A DNA stretch of 64,000 nucleotides from contig CAJJDI010000002.1 of assembly GCA_905182835.1 (NCBI GenBank), positions 1 through 64,000 on the forward strand, written 5' to 3'. Numbering within the stretch: the first letter of the stretch is position 1; the number at the start of each line of letters is the position of its first letter. Both the position numbers and the translations under genes were made by a program. The notes below the pieces were generated by a model. That model saw only the letters and a program-made list of their open reading frames with translations. It made no database searches and had not been told where the DNA came from. The stretch comes from an uncultured Flavobacteriaceae bacterium (GTDB taxonomy: Bacteria; Bacteroidota; Bacteroidia; Flavobacteriales; Flavobacteriaceae). Below are positions 1-11,329 of the stretch, in pieces.

Positions 1-396
1 AATTGGAACATTTTCAATAACAGCAAAAGGAACTTCAATATCTTCTTCAACCTCATCAATTTCAAGGTCTTCTATTTCTATTTCTTCTTCCTGATCAGTT
101 TCTGTAGACTCTATAACCGTTTCCTCAACCTCTTCTTCATCTTCTACAACCTCAATAACTTCAGGAGCTACTGGTGGTGGTGGTGGTGGTGGTGGTGGCA
201 CAACCTGCTCAAGTAAAGGTATTTCCTCATCATCAAGCTCATCCATGTTTACGGTACCTATATCAATAGCAGATTTATCATATACTTTCCAGTTGATAGT
301 TGTGTAAGATAAAAACACCATCAAAGCTAATCCTAGTGCAAAATACAGTGAAGCATTTCTAGTAATATCTGCTTTTGGATTTTTTTTAGACTCCAT
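1..396 (-). CDS. TonB-family energy transducer, N-terminal part (runs off the left edge)
   Basis: Minus-strand reading from ATG at 394-396: MESKKNPKADITRNASLYFALGLALMVFLSYTTINWKVYD..., one TM helix, then a nine-proline run and acidic E/V/D-rich stretch typical of TonB linkers. Confidence 0.75.
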   Translation of the reverse strand, partial: MESKKNPKADITRNASLYFALGLALMVFLSYTTINWKVYDKSAIDIGTVNMDELDDEEIPLLEQVVPPPPPPPPPVAPEVIEVVEDEEEVEETVIESTETDQEEEIEIEDLEIDEVEEDIEVPFAVIENVPI

Positions 397-465
397 ATTT
401 TATTTTTTTGATTGTGGTTTGGTAAAATAACCAATTTTTTGAATAAAAAACAAGTGATTATAATT

Positions 466-822
466 TTAAATCTTTCTTTCTTTTAAACTAAAATATATGT
501 ATGCTAATAGAATTCCTAGTAAATTAAATACAATATCTAACAATTCAGCATTTCTTGAGAGTGTTAAATATTTTTGTCCGAATTCAATAAAAATACTAAA
601 GATCAAAGCAAAAATAAACAAATAGAATAATGCTTTTTTTTCAAAAAAATAATTGAAAGAATTTTTCCATAAAAAAGTAAAAAGTAAAAATGAAATAAAA
701 TGAGCTAATTTATCATTCAATTGAAGACCTTCAACTCTAATGGTCTCAGACTCTGACAGGCCTAAGAAAATAATTAAAGCACTGTATACTAATGCGAAAA
801 TTAAATTAATCTTACTCACCAA
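466..822 (-). CDS. VanZ-like family membrane protein
   Basis: 118 aa, multiple TM helices, ...DKLAHFISFLLFTFLW... and IEFGQKYLTLSRNAELLDIVFNLLGI; overlaps the gcvH start region. Confidence 0.75.
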   Translation of the reverse strand: MVSKINLIFALVYSALIIFLGLSESETIRVEGLQLNDKLAHFISFLLFTFLWKNSFNYFFEKKALFYLFIFALIFSIFIEFGQKYLTLSRNAELLDIVFNLLGILLAYIYFSLKERKI

Positions 823-1192
823 TCATCTCTTTATATTCTTCAGCAGACATTAAACTTTCAACCTGAGAAGCATTACTAATTTGGACTTTTATCAGCCAAC
901 CGTCACCATATGGATCATCATTTACTTTTTCTGGTTCACTTTCAAGCAAATCATTAAATTCAATAATTTCACCAGATAGTGGCAAAAATAAATCAGAAAC
1001 CGTCTTTACCGCTTCCACAGATCCAAAAACCTCTTCTGCTTCAAATTTCTCACCGACAGTATCGACTTCAACATAAACTATATCTCCTAGTTCACCTTGA
1101 GCAAAATCTGTAATTCCAATGATCGCAATATCATTTTCAATTAATACCCATTCGTGATCTTTAGTGTATTTTAAATTTAAAGGTGTGCTCAT
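812..1192 (-). CDS. gcvH: Glycine cleavage system H protein
   Basis: 126 aa, KYTKDHEWVLIEND..., GDIVYVEVDTVGE, lipoyl-lysine context FGSVEAVKTVSDL. Confidence 0.95.
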   Translation of the reverse strand: MSTPLNLKYTKDHEWVLIENDIAIIGITDFAQGELGDIVYVEVDTVGEKFEAEEVFGSVEAVKTVSDLFLPLSGEIIEFNDLLESEPEKVNDDPYGDGWLIKVQISNASQVESLMSAEEYKEMIGE

Positions 1193-1209
1193 TTATTATA
1201 TATATTAAA

Positions 1210-4200
1210 TTAATTACCAAAATTATATCTCATAGTAAATCCTGATCTTATCGTTGTTTGTGGAAATGCTGTTGATATAGCATATTCTGAAAAAGAATAA
1301 TCAAAATAAAATATACCAGTTAAATTCCTGCTAAAATCATAATCTGCAGAATATTTAAAATTCCATATTGTTTGACCAGATGTTACTTGATTATTATCTA
1401 AGTCCAAATATCTAATAATTGTTTTATTATTCCTAACAGAAAGGTCTAATTTCATGTTTAAATCACTTTTTATAATTTGATTAGCTCCCGCTAAACTAGA
1501 ATTTATTTTTAGGTCTTTTACCCTATATCCAAATCCAAAAATATATTCATTTCCTTGTATTTCAGTTAATAGATTGTTATCAAAACTTAAAGACAATAAT
1601 CTGTCTTTTTTAACTTCAGCCAAAATCTTTACTGAATTTTTCATTTCAAAATCTAACTTAAATAATGGACTGAATTGTTCCATCAAATTGATGTTACTAT
1701 ATAAAAATTCATTTTTATAATTATTAGATTGGTCTAACACATTTGGATTTTGAGAGCTAAACTCCAAATCAGGGTTTCCAGCGCTATAATCTAGATTAGA
1801 CCTGAATTGATTTATAGTATACATCGCATTATAACCATGTGAGATTGAAAGTCTTTTAAAGTTCTTTTTGAACCACTTTAACTTCATTAGGCCAGTGTAT
1901 TTTAAAGTCCAGTTAGGAATAGGAACATTTCGAAATGCACCCATATTAGAACTAGACGGGTCAGCCCCACTGTAGGCTGATAAAAATGCTGGTAATAAAA
2001 CTGATTGATTAGTTTTTCCGTAACCTAACGGAAAGCTAGTTAAGTCTCCATTTTCGAAGTTATTAGGGTTAGAAAAATCAATTCCAGCATCTAAAGCCAA
2101 TCTTCTTGCTATAATTAAACGGTTTTCCCTAAACGCCTCAAATGTATCTGAACTATTTTCATCACTTGTAGAGAATGCTGTTTTAATAAGTACAGTCGAG
2201 ATATTGAAATTCCCTAAAGTATTTTGGATTAGAGGATTATAATCATCACTAAATCCATCACCATTTTCATCTATAGTATTGAAATTTTCTGTTAGATTTT
2301 CAGAATATGTTCTCCCTGCAGTTAAATCTATTTTCAGATCTCTTATAGGAGTTAAATTTGCCGAAAAAGTTAAATTTTTGTTGGTAACTTCCGTGTATTG
2401 TTGATTGAAATCAGGAAATACCGTTAACCATCCATTTCTTGCCGCTAAATATCTAATGTCTCTTTGACTACCAAAAACATAACCGATCGAAGGCTTAAAA
2501 GAGCCTACAAAATCTGGTGTTTGTAAATACCCTGGCAAAAATGAACCATTGTTTTCTGAATAGTTAACCTGTATTCTTTTAACGCTCGTTATTAAATCAA
2601 TTAAAGTGTTTTTAAAATTAAATTTTTTACTAGAAGGTGAATTCCTTTGGCTTGGACTAGAGTTTTTACCTCCAGATGATCTACTGTTTTTCTTGACTAA
2701 ACCAATATACCTGTAGAATTTTAGCATATCTAAAGAGCTATTGATATTATGAGTGTTTGCATTAGATATAGTATTCCCTAGGTCATAGGTTTCTCCATTC
2801 AAAGTTAAATTTCCAAATAAATCAGATCCTTTTTGCCATTGAAAATCACCTGTATATGAATATGAGGCTCTTAAGAAACTAAAGGTTGGTATTTTATTTA
2901 AAGGCAATTCATAATTAATTGCAAATTGCTGAGTTTGTCTATTGGGGTCTCCAATGTCAAAGAATTTATCAAAAACATCCAGAGAAGAGTCTTGGGCACC
3001 ATTTATATTGTCATCTAAAAAATAATTTTTTACGATATTATTATTAGAAGCGTTATAGCTTAAGTTAAGACCATCACTTAGGACATAGTTAAAATTATAT
3101 TGTAAATCAAAATTATAATTTCTTCTAAAGAGTTCGTTAACCGAAATATTATCACCTGTTAATTCAGATTCTCTGAACTTTTGTCTATTAAATTGTCTTA
3201 TAAAATCAGTGTTAATAGAAATATTTGTGGGTAATAAATTAAAATTAATGTCTTTTAAGATTTTAAAATATTTACCAGTAAATAAAGAATCATTTTTCTT
3301 AAATGGTTCTAGTTTTACCGAATTGAAATTAAAATTATATGTAGCCCCAGCTCTAACATTTTGATCTAATAAGTCTTCTATTTCATAATCCCTGTGCTCT
3401 ACTTGATTATAAGAGTAGTTAAAAGTTAAATTTTCAACATCATAAAATTTTGACTTTCCCTCCCCTGATCTTTGTTTATTAACGCCAATAAAGTTTATAC
3501 TTTTTCTTTTTGTATAGTCCTCTGATCGCTCGAGTATATTATTTTTTTCTGCAGTATTTTCTGCTGAGTTTAATCTACTTTGTAATTTAATATCTTTATA
3601 CTGTTGATCGTATTCTGGGGTAATTAATTCTTCACTAACTCCAAAATTAAATGGGATAGAAACTCCCCATTTTTCTGGTAGTAACTGACCAACATTAATA
3701 TTTGAAACTAAATCATATTGTCTCTTATCTTCTATATCTCTTTCATTAGGCCCCTGCTCAATACTACCAAACCCGCTAGTGCTTTGTCTTCCTGTAGCGC
3801 TTAAACTTAAAAAATCTGCAATGTTAGTGTCTAGGGTAATCGTTGCTGCCCACCCACCTTCGTTATCCATGTCAGACAATCTCAATTCGTTAAACCATAC
3901 TGTTCCGCAGACATCCATATTGTCTTGTCTCGGGTTTTTAACTCCAACCATTAAGGTTCTAATATCACCAAAATTAGGATTCCCTTTAATAGACACCCTG
4001 TGCTGCCCCATTTGATATTCTGAGAACTCATTAACTGGCTCAACTACTAAATCATCTCCAAAAACATTGTAGAAAATTGGATCTTCATTAGCTAAAGTTC
4101 CATTAGTAATTCCTAACGCTTTTATGGATTCAAGAATTTCTATTGGTAAATTAATTTCATTGATTTCCGGCCAAACAGATTGAGGATCTAAAGTGTTAGA

Positions 4201-7200
4201 AGAAGATCTCTGTAAGGGTACTTCGATTTGATAATAGTTTTGAGTTAAATCATTACCCATTCTTATAAAACCAACAATATCTCCATCTGATAACCCTGGG
4301 TTTGCTCCTTCTTCAGCATGTATAAACATTCTTAATCTTTTATACTGCCTCATATCAACATTGATATTCTTATAAACAGCTCTTGAATCCTCCGTTTCTA
4401 AAGCACAAACGTCTAGCACTAATGATTGTTCGTTTTGTCTTACAATAGTGTTGTTATTGTTAAATTGCTCTCTTTCTACGCCTGGAGGAGAAACATAACT
4501 CTCTTCATTTTCCTGTATACCAATAACTCCTACATTAATTGATGTAATGTCGTTATTATTATTAGGCTCTTCATCTAGAGTTAATTGATATTTTCTCCAA
4601 TCACTTCTAACCAATTCTAGTGTACCAAACCTAAATGTTGTGTTATCAGTAAATTCATTCAAATACATTCTTATAAATCTAATAGATCTAAAGTCCGATA
4701 TACCTCCAACAGTATTTGTAGGCTCATTAACTGGGATTCTAAATTGATACCATTTAATTGTTTCCGTTGTTCCGTTAGGTAAGGTTACAGTTTTTTCTTT
4801 TCTGTCTTTAATAAACTCATTGTTTATATCAGACAAAGAGTTTGGATTAATGTTGACTTCATATTCAAAGTAACTATCAATAGTATTCATAGTGTTATCT
4901 CTATTGATATCTTCTGCGTCTGGTTGTGTAGTTGAACCTCTATTCGTGTTTGTAAATATTTCTGGTGAATTTCCTTCAACACCGTTATATTTTTTATACC
5001 TATTTAAAATACCACCGTCCTCGTTTAAAAAATAATTATAATTATCATTTGAAGGATCTTCAAGAGCTGAATAAGAAGGAAACCTAACTGATTCATCCTG
5101 ATCATCATAACCATCTAAACCTACATCTTGATTTTCTCTTTCTTCCCCTAATGTCGAAAACGCGTAAATTAAAGATTGATTTTGTGGCACTACCGCACCC
5201 CATGTAGTTTCATTTAATAAACTTATGTCCCCATCTTCAGGCAAGCCATTTTCATACTGTTTTCTGCCATCTTTTAAAATATCTTCAGAGATGTTTCCTA
5301 AATTAAAAGTAAGTTTTCCTCCAGAGTTGTTTAAATTATCAATAAACGGATCTTGCAGCCAAAACTCTATGTATTCTACATTTGATTGCTCAAAATCAGT
5401 TGTAGTAATTTGTCTAGTAATTCCAGCCCAACTATTTGAAGGATTAAGTAAGCTGTTTTCAGAATTTTCTGGGTTCATATTATATGGACCTCTTTCTTCT
5501 GGGTAATAATTTAAATCTAAGGAATTAATTACAGAAAGTTGACCTTGAACAATATCAACCTGCGGGAAAATTTCATCTATAAAAATCCTGCGCGTATATG
5601 GGTTTGAAATATCATTATCATTTATATCAGTTGGCCTAAGGCTACTATAAAAAATCGGATCAATTGAGTACCAGTTTAATAGAGCTCGATCATATCCGTT
5701 CTGAATTCCATTAGCATCTTCAGCTCCATCATTGTATATTAATCCTAAATCTTTAGGTCTACTAGACAAAGACCACCCTTGAGTACTCATTAAATCTATA
5801 ATATTTTGAGTCCCTTCAAAATCATCAACATAGGACGTAACCTCCCCTTTAAAATCAGTCCCCTTAGGTGCTCCAGGGACTAAATACGCTACCTCTCCCC
5901 TAATAGATAAGTTTGAAGGAACATCCGTTTCAATGGTTGGGTACTTATTGATCAATCTTGTTAACAAAGGTACTTCAGTTGCAAAATTTCCATTAAAGCC
6001 AAATATTGTATTGTTAATAGGCTCTGTACCGTAATTTGCTTTTTGAGTTACTGGTCTTTCATTTAAGTTTAAAAATGTACCACCTATTAAAAAATTCTCA
6101 TTAAACTGATGTTCCACATTAAAACCTGTGAATCTTTTTGTTTGTTGTCCAAATGTTGCATTGTTTTCTACGCTGACGTTGATAGGGGTTCCTGAAGATT
6201 GAAGAGCTGGATCAAGAATTTGGACTGTTCCTAATTGATAATTCACAGTATAGTCAACCCCTTCAACTAATACTCTCCCTCCTGCAGTAACATTAACTGA
6301 CCCTCTAGGGACATTGTATGCCCCTATTGGTATTCCCGAGCCACTAGAGGATTTATATTTTCCAGTAATTTGAAATTTATTCTTTTCAGATTCTTGAAGG
6401 GCAATTGTTTTTGAAGACTTATAAAGAGAGGAGTAAACGTATTTTTTTTGATTTAAATTATAATCGTCTGTTATTTCTTGATTTCCGTCATAATTTTCAT
6501 TGGGATTTAATCTTAATTTTTCAAATAAAAATTTTCCAAATGGTTCCACTTTTGTGAAAATAATTTTTCCATTATTTTGTAAAACTGTTATCCCGGGAAC
6601 AAAATCAAAAAAACCGTCTCCGTTTAATTGCGGATCATTATTAGAGTTTAGTCTATCAAAATTAAACAGGTTTAAAAGTGGTGTTTCACTAAGGTTTAAT
6701 TCATTCGTGTTGCTACTTGGAAAGGGGGTTCCTTCGACTGGAGTTATATAATTTAAAGGAGATGATTCATTATAAAAAATATTTAATTTAAACCCGTCTT
6801 CGTCTAATTGAAATGACCCTGTATTATAAATATTTTTCATCATCAAATCCCACATGGGCTCATCAACACTACTTACGGTGCTTTTTAATAATTTCACTAT
6901 TAAGTTATTATTGTTAACTACAGGGTTAGAGTCGTTATTATCTGCTATTTCAGTGGCCTGTACCCCATCATTGGCAAATTCACCAACTTGAAATACTTGA
7001 TCGCCGATAGTGTATTGAAAAGCAACCGCGAGTATTTCATCATTTGCCATTTTTTGATTTAATGAAATATAACCTAGTTGAGTATTAACCGAATAGTCAG
7101 AACCTAGAATTAATTTTTTAGCATTTTCTAATTTACCATAATCAAAACCTTCATTTACGTTTGGTAGAAGAATTCCAGATTGTATGGTTGCGATATCTCG

Positions 7201-8376
7201 AACAGAATTAGTTAATTGTGAATTTGCTTGACCAATAATCATTGGATTAAATCCATTGTTTGCATTGTCAGGATTTGAGTTAGGCCCTACAAAAACATTA
7301 ACATCAGAAGATAAAGATGAAGACTCCCCTAAATCTTGAAATCCAACAATATTTCTAACATTTTCTACCCTATTATTTCTATTGGTTATCCAAACTTCTG
7401 TTCTAGTAATTTGAATATTAGAATTTATAAAAGGATAGTTCACTAAAGCTTCATTATATTTATTTCTAAAAGCATGACTAAGAAAAAAATGTCTGTTTTC
7501 ATCATAATCTAAAGCTCTAAATTGAAATTCCTCAATAGTTCCTCCTCCCTGTGCAACCACTGTTTTGGCTTCTGACTTTTGTTCAGAAAAAACTGCAGTA
7601 ACTTTAGTTTTTCCAAATTGAAGTTCAGTTTTAAAGCCAAACAAACTTTGTGCCCCAGATATCAAAGAGCTGTTTAAAGGCATACTTACATTCCCTACTT
7701 CTATTTTTTTTATAATATCATCTTCTGAAGGCTCATATTGAATTTGCATTAGGTTTTGAAAATCGAAAGTAGACTGTGTGTCAAAATTTGCATTTACCTG
7801 TACCCTAGTCCCTACTTTTCCCAGTAAACTTAACCCAATTCTTTGGTCAAAATCAAATGAAAAATTGCTTCTATTTCTGGGTGAAAATGAAGGATTGTCC
7901 TGCTTAGTATATAAAATACCTAAATCAATCTCTAAAGACCCTTGGGGTACAACTTCAATTGTATTTCCTCCAAAAATTGATTCAAATAATTTAGAGTTAA
8001 CATATATTTCTGGAATTAAATTTCTTTGTAAATCTTCAGACCCATCTAATCTTCCTTCTGCAGCATTAATTTTGTCCTTATAGTAATTTTTTAGGTTTTC
8101 ATTTAAAATAAGCTCTTCATACTCCTCTGGAGATAAAATAACAGGATAGTTTATATTAAAATTACCTACAGATTGATTAAAGAAATACCTGTCACTAGCG
8201 GGATCATATATATAATTTTCAATTATACTTGAAGGGTTTTCTAACTCAATATCTGTTGTTGAAAAATCTTCACTTACTTGAACCTGAGAATAAATAGAGT
8301 TTACAGATAGTGGTATAATTACACTAAGGAAGAGTATATTAAATTTATTAAAAATTATATTTTTAAATATATTCAA
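1210..8376 (-). CDS. sprA: SprA, T9SS/gliding outer-membrane translocon protein
   Basis: 2388 aa with signal peptide and long beta-rich sequence; gcvH-sprA-ruvA-malic enzyme neighbourhood typical of Flavobacteriia. Confidence 0.93.
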   Translation of the reverse strand: MNIFKNIIFNKFNILFLSVIIPLSVNSIYSQVQVSEDFSTTDIELENPSSIIENYIYDPASDRYFFNQSVGNFNINYPVILSPEEYEELILNENLKNYYKDKINAAEGRLDGSEDLQRNLIPEIYVNSKLFESIFGGNTIEVVPQGSLEIDLGILYTKQDNPSFSPRNRSNFSFDFDQRIGLSLLGKVGTRVQVNANFDTQSTFDFQNLMQIQYEPSEDDIIKKIEVGNVSMPLNSSLISGAQSLFGFKTELQFGKTKVTAVFSEQKSEAKTVVAQGGGTIEEFQFRALDYDENRHFFLSHAFRNKYNEALVNYPFINSNIQITRTEVWITNRNNRVENVRNIVGFQDLGESSSLSSDVNVFVGPNSNPDNANNGFNPMIIGQANSQLTNSVRDIATIQSGILLPNVNEGFDYGKLENAKKLILGSDYSVNTQLGYISLNQKMANDEILAVAFQYTIGDQVFQVGEFANDGVQATEIADNNDSNPVVNNNNLIVKLLKSTVSSVDEPMWDLMMKNIYNTGSFQLDEDGFKLNIFYNESSPLNYITPVEGTPFPSSNTNELNLSETPLLNLFNFDRLNSNNDPQLNGDGFFDFVPGITVLQNNGKIIFTKVEPFGKFLFEKLRLNPNENYDGNQEITDDYNLNQKKYVYSSLYKSSKTIALQESEKNKFQITGKYKSSSGSGIPIGAYNVPRGSVNVTAGGRVLVEGVDYTVNYQLGTVQILDPALQSSGTPINVSVENNATFGQQTKRFTGFNVEHQFNENFLIGGTFLNLNERPVTQKANYGTEPINNTIFGFNGNFATEVPLLTRLINKYPTIETDVPSNLSIRGEVAYLVPGAPKGTDFKGEVTSYVDDFEGTQNIIDLMSTQGWSLSSRPKDLGLIYNDGAEDANGIQNGYDRALLNWYSIDPIFYSSLRPTDINDNDISNPYTRRIFIDEIFPQVDIVQGQLSVINSLDLNYYPEERGPYNMNPENSENSLLNPSNSWAGITRQITTTDFEQSNVEYIEFWLQDPFIDNLNNSGGKLTFNLGNISEDILKDGRKQYENGLPEDGDISLLNETTWGAVVPQNQSLIYAFSTLGEERENQDVGLDGYDDQDESVRFPSYSALEDPSNDNYNYFLNEDGGILNRYKKYNGVEGNSPEIFTNTNRGSTTQPDAEDINRDNTMNTIDSYFEYEVNINPNSLSDINNEFIKDRKEKTVTLPNGTTETIKWYQFRIPVNEPTNTVGGISDFRSIRFIRMYLNEFTDNTTFRFGTLELVRSDWRKYQLTLDEEPNNNNDITSINVGVIGIQENEESYVSPPGVEREQFNNNNTIVRQNEQSLVLDVCALETEDSRAVYKNINVDMRQYKRLRMFIHAEEGANPGLSDGDIVGFIRMGNDLTQNYYQIEVPLQRSSSNTLDPQSVWPEINEINLPIEILESIKALGITNGTLANEDPIFYNVFGDDLVVEPVNEFSEYQMGQHRVSIKGNPNFGDIRTLMVGVKNPRQDNMDVCGTVWFNELRLSDMDNEGGWAATITLDTNIADFLSLSATGRQSTSGFGSIEQGPNERDIEDKRQYDLVSNINVGQLLPEKWGVSIPFNFGVSEELITPEYDQQYKDIKLQSRLNSAENTAEKNNILERSEDYTKRKSINFIGVNKQRSGEGKSKFYDVENLTFNYSYNQVEHRDYEIEDLLDQNVRAGATYNFNFNSVKLEPFKKNDSLFTGKYFKILKDINFNLLPTNISINTDFIRQFNRQKFRESELTGDNISVNELFRRNYNFDLQYNFNYVLSDGLNLSYNASNNNIVKNYFLDDNINGAQDSSLDVFDKFFDIGDPNRQTQQFAINYELPLNKIPTFSFLRASYSYTGDFQWQKGSDLFGNLTLNGETYDLGNTISNANTHNINSSLDMLKFYRYIGLVKKNSRSSGGKNSSPSQRNSPSSKKFNFKNTLIDLITSVKRIQVNYSENNGSFLPGYLQTPDFVGSFKPSIGYVFGSQRDIRYLAARNGWLTVFPDFNQQYTEVTNKNLTFSANLTPIRDLKIDLTAGRTYSENLTENFNTIDENGDGFSDDYNPLIQNTLGNFNISTVLIKTAFSTSDENSSDTFEAFRENRLIIARRLALDAGIDFSNPNNFENGDLTSFPLGYGKTNQSVLLPAFLSAYSGADPSSSNMGAFRNVPIPNWTLKYTGLMKLKWFKKNFKRLSISHGYNAMYTINQFRSNLDYSAGNPDLEFSSQNPNVLDQSNNYKNEFLYSNINLMEQFSPLFKLDFEMKNSVKILAEVKKDRLLSLSFDNNLLTEIQGNEYIFGFGYRVKDLKINSSLAGANQIIKSDLNMKLDLSVRNNKTIIRYLDLDNNQVTSGQTIWNFKYSADYDFSRNLTGIFYFDYSFSEYAISTAFPQTTIRSGFTMRYNFGN

Positions 8377-8382
8377 AGTAAA

Positions 8383-8967
8383 TTATAAGTTTTTCAAAGC
8401 CTCTTTAATTATAAATTCAATCGACGCTTCTGCATTATCTAACATGATTTTATCAACTAATTTTTCAGAAGTTTTTTTGTTAATTCCGAGCACTTCTAAA
8501 GCAGATAACGCTTCTTCTTTAGCTGTATTGTTGTTTTGGAAAGAAATATTATCATCAATATCATATATTTTTAAGACTTTGTCTTTTAATTCAATTATAA
8601 CTCTTTGAGAGGTTTTTAGTCCAATTCCTTTAACAGATTGAATCATAGCTGAGTCTCCAATCGAAATTCCTTGAATTATTTGTTGTGGTGAAAGGGAAGA
8701 TAACATTGTTCTTGCAATACTAGCCCCAATTCCACTTACCGAAATAAGCAATCTAAATATTTCTCTCTCTTTTAAACCGTAGAATCCAAATAATGTATGT
8801 GAGTCTTCTTTTATTTGAAGATGAGTGTATAATTGTAAATTTTCTTTGTCTGGAATAGCAGAAAATGTATTTAAAGAAATATTAATTAAATATCCTACCC
8901 CGTTTACGTCAATAATAACACTTGTAGGAGATTTTTCTACTAATTTTCCTTTTATATGTGTTATCAT
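8383..8967 (-). CDS. ruvA: Holliday junction branch migration protein RuvA
   Basis: 194 aa, MITHIKGKLVEKSPTSVIIDVNGVGYLINIS..., two HhH motifs (VSGIGASIA, VKGIGLKTSQRVIIELKDK). Confidence 0.97.
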   Translation of the reverse strand: MITHIKGKLVEKSPTSVIIDVNGVGYLINISLNTFSAIPDKENLQLYTHLQIKEDSHTLFGFYGLKEREIFRLLISVSGIGASIARTMLSSLSPQQIIQGISIGDSAMIQSVKGIGLKTSQRVIIELKDKVLKIYDIDDNISFQNNNTAKEEALSALEVLGINKKTSEKLVDKIMLDNAEASIEFIIKEALKNL

Positions 8968-8997
8968 AATTTAAATTTTAAGTCAAATTTAGTTAAT

Positions 8998-11271
8998 TTA
9001 TTTTCTTGATTCTTTTATTTGAGCATCTATTACAGCTATTGCAGTCATGTTGATGATTTCATCAACAGAAGCATCTAGTTGTAAAATATGTACAGGTTTT
9101 TTTAACCCCATCATTATGGGCCCAATATTATCAGCTTTATTTAATTCTTTCATAAGCTTATAAGTAATATTTGCAGAATCTAAATTTGGAAAAATCAATG
9201 TATTTACTTTCTTAGAAGATAATTTTGAAAATGGAAATATATCATTTCTCATTTCGTTATTTAATGCAAAATCTGTTTGAAGCTCTCCGTCAACTATCAA
9301 ATCAGGAAAAGATTTATGTAATAATTTCACAGCATTTCTAACTTTAGTAGCTGAAATATCTTTAGAAGAACCAAAGTTTGAGTAAGAAGTCATAGCTATG
9401 ACAGGCTCAATACCAAACATTTTAACTGTAGCTGCTGTCATTTGAGCAATTTTAGCTAAATCTTTAGCATTAGGGTCAATATTTATTGAGGTATCACTTA
9501 AGAATAAAGGACCTCGATCGGTAATTAATAAATTAGTAGTTGCAATTCTAGTTACCCCTTTATCTAAACCTATTAATTTTAGTATTGGCTTTACAACATT
9601 GGGGTAACTTTTTGAATAACCAGTAATAAGCGCATCAGCATCCCCAGCATTTAACATCATTGCTGCAAAGTAATTTCGCTCTCTCATTAGTTTTTTAGAG
9701 GCTAAAAGAGTAAGTCCATTTCTTTCTTCTTTTTTCCAATAAATAGATGCATATTCATCAATCATATCCTGACTATTTTCCTTAGGATCTATAATTTCGA
9801 CAGGATCATCAAAATCTAACTCCTCCATCAATAGAAGTATCGTCTCTCTTCTGCCTAATAAAATCGGTATTGCTATACCTTCATCATGAACAAACTGAGC
9901 AGCCTTTAATACTGTTAGTTGATCAGCTTCTGCAAAAACAACTTTTTTGGGACTTCTTTTTGCTCTCCCATGCATTAATCTCACCAACTTGTTATCCCCT
10001 CCAGATCTTTCAATAAGTTCATCTTCATACTTTGACCAATTTTTAATAGGTAATTGAGCAACTCCACTCTCCATAGCAGCTTTTGCAACTGCTGGAGGTA
10101 CAACTGAAATTAATCTAGGGTCAAATGGTTTTGGAATAATATAATCTTTACCAAAAGCCAATCTTGTTTGATCGTACGCAACATTAACCTGCTCAGGGAC
10201 AGCTTCTTTAGCTAAATCAGCAAGAGCTATAACGGCTGCTTTTTTCATTTCTTCATTTATAGTAGTGGCTCTGACATCCAAAGCACCTCTAAAAATAAAT
10301 GGAAAACCTAAAACATTATTAACTTGATTTGGGTTATCACTTCTTCCAGTAGCCATAATAACATCATCTCTTGTACTTACGGCCAACTTATAATCAATTT
10401 CTGGGTCTGGGTTCGCCATGGCAAAGACAATAGGATTTTTAGCCATTTTATTTAACATGTCTGGTGTTAGAATATCTGAAGTAGATAAACCTATAAAAAC
10501 ATCTGCATCAACAATAGCCTCATCTAAATTTTTTACATTTTTTGAAGTAGCAAACTCTGCTTTAGATTCATTTAAATTTTTTCTTTTATTACTAATTACA
10601 CCTTTACTGTCAAGCATAATAATATTGTCATTGTTAAGTCCGAAAGACTTATAAAGCTTAGCACAAGATATTGCAGCAGCACCTGCACCACTAATAACAG
10701 TTTTTACGTCTTCAATCTTTTTATCAGCAATTTCTAAAGCGTTAATTAAAGCAGCTGCAGAGATAATTGCAGTACCATGTTGATCATCATGCATCACAGG
10801 GATGTCAAGCTCTTCTTTTAATCTTCTTTCAATTTCAAAAGCTTCAGGGGCTTTGATATCTTCTAAATTAATTCCACCAAAGGTTGGTGCAATATTTTTT
10901 ACTGTATTAATAAATTCATCAATGTTTTCGGTATCTACTTCAATATCAAAAACATCAATATCAGCAAATATTTTAAATAATAAAGCTTTACCCTCCATAA
11001 CAGGCTTAGATGCTTCAGCGCCAATATTCCCAAGTCCTAATACAGCTGTCCCATTTGTTATAACAGCTACAAGATTTCCTTTAGAGGTATATTTATAAGA
11101 GTTTGATTTGTCTTTTTCAATCTCTAAACATGGTTCAGCAACTCCTGGTGAATATGCTAAAGAAAGATCTCTTTGAGTAGCATATTTTTTGGTTGGAACT
11201 ACTTTAATCTTGCCTGGAGTTGGTTTAGAGTGATAATCTAAAGCTTGTTTTCTTGTAGTTTTTCGTTTCAT
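8998..11271 (-). CDS. maeB: NADP-dependent malic enzyme with C-terminal phosphotransacetylase-like domain
   Basis: 757 aa, RDLSLAYSPGVAEPC, GNLVAVITNGTAVLGLGNIGA, HDDQHGTAI, plus C-terminal PTA-like domain. Confidence 0.95.
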   Translation of the reverse strand: MKRKTTRKQALDYHSKPTPGKIKVVPTKKYATQRDLSLAYSPGVAEPCLEIEKDKSNSYKYTSKGNLVAVITNGTAVLGLGNIGAEASKPVMEGKALLFKIFADIDVFDIEVDTENIDEFINTVKNIAPTFGGINLEDIKAPEAFEIERRLKEELDIPVMHDDQHGTAIISAAALINALEIADKKIEDVKTVISGAGAAAISCAKLYKSFGLNNDNIIMLDSKGVISNKRKNLNESKAEFATSKNVKNLDEAIVDADVFIGLSTSDILTPDMLNKMAKNPIVFAMANPDPEIDYKLAVSTRDDVIMATGRSDNPNQVNNVLGFPFIFRGALDVRATTINEEMKKAAVIALADLAKEAVPEQVNVAYDQTRLAFGKDYIIPKPFDPRLISVVPPAVAKAAMESGVAQLPIKNWSKYEDELIERSGGDNKLVRLMHGRAKRSPKKVVFAEADQLTVLKAAQFVHDEGIAIPILLGRRETILLLMEELDFDDPVEIIDPKENSQDMIDEYASIYWKKEERNGLTLLASKKLMRERNYFAAMMLNAGDADALITGYSKSYPNVVKPILKLIGLDKGVTRIATTNLLITDRGPLFLSDTSINIDPNAKDLAKIAQMTAATVKMFGIEPVIAMTSYSNFGSSKDISATKVRNAVKLLHKSFPDLIVDGELQTDFALNNEMRNDIFPFSKLSSKKVNTLIFPNLDSANITYKLMKELNKADNIGPIMMGLKKPVHILQLDASVDEIINMTAIAVIDAQIKESRK

Positions 11272-11329
11272 TATAAAATTGATGAATTACAAATGTAAGA
11301 TCTTATGGTTAAAACTAAAACTTAATAGG

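Noticed and set aside
174-198. GGT/GGTGG microsatellite
   Set aside because: Codes for the poly-proline linker of a TonB protein on the minus strand; ordinary for this family.
3779-8083. Plus-strand ORFs inside sprA (3779, 5225, 6500, 7778)
   Set aside because: Antisense to a clear 2388-aa gene; no recognisable domains or promoters.
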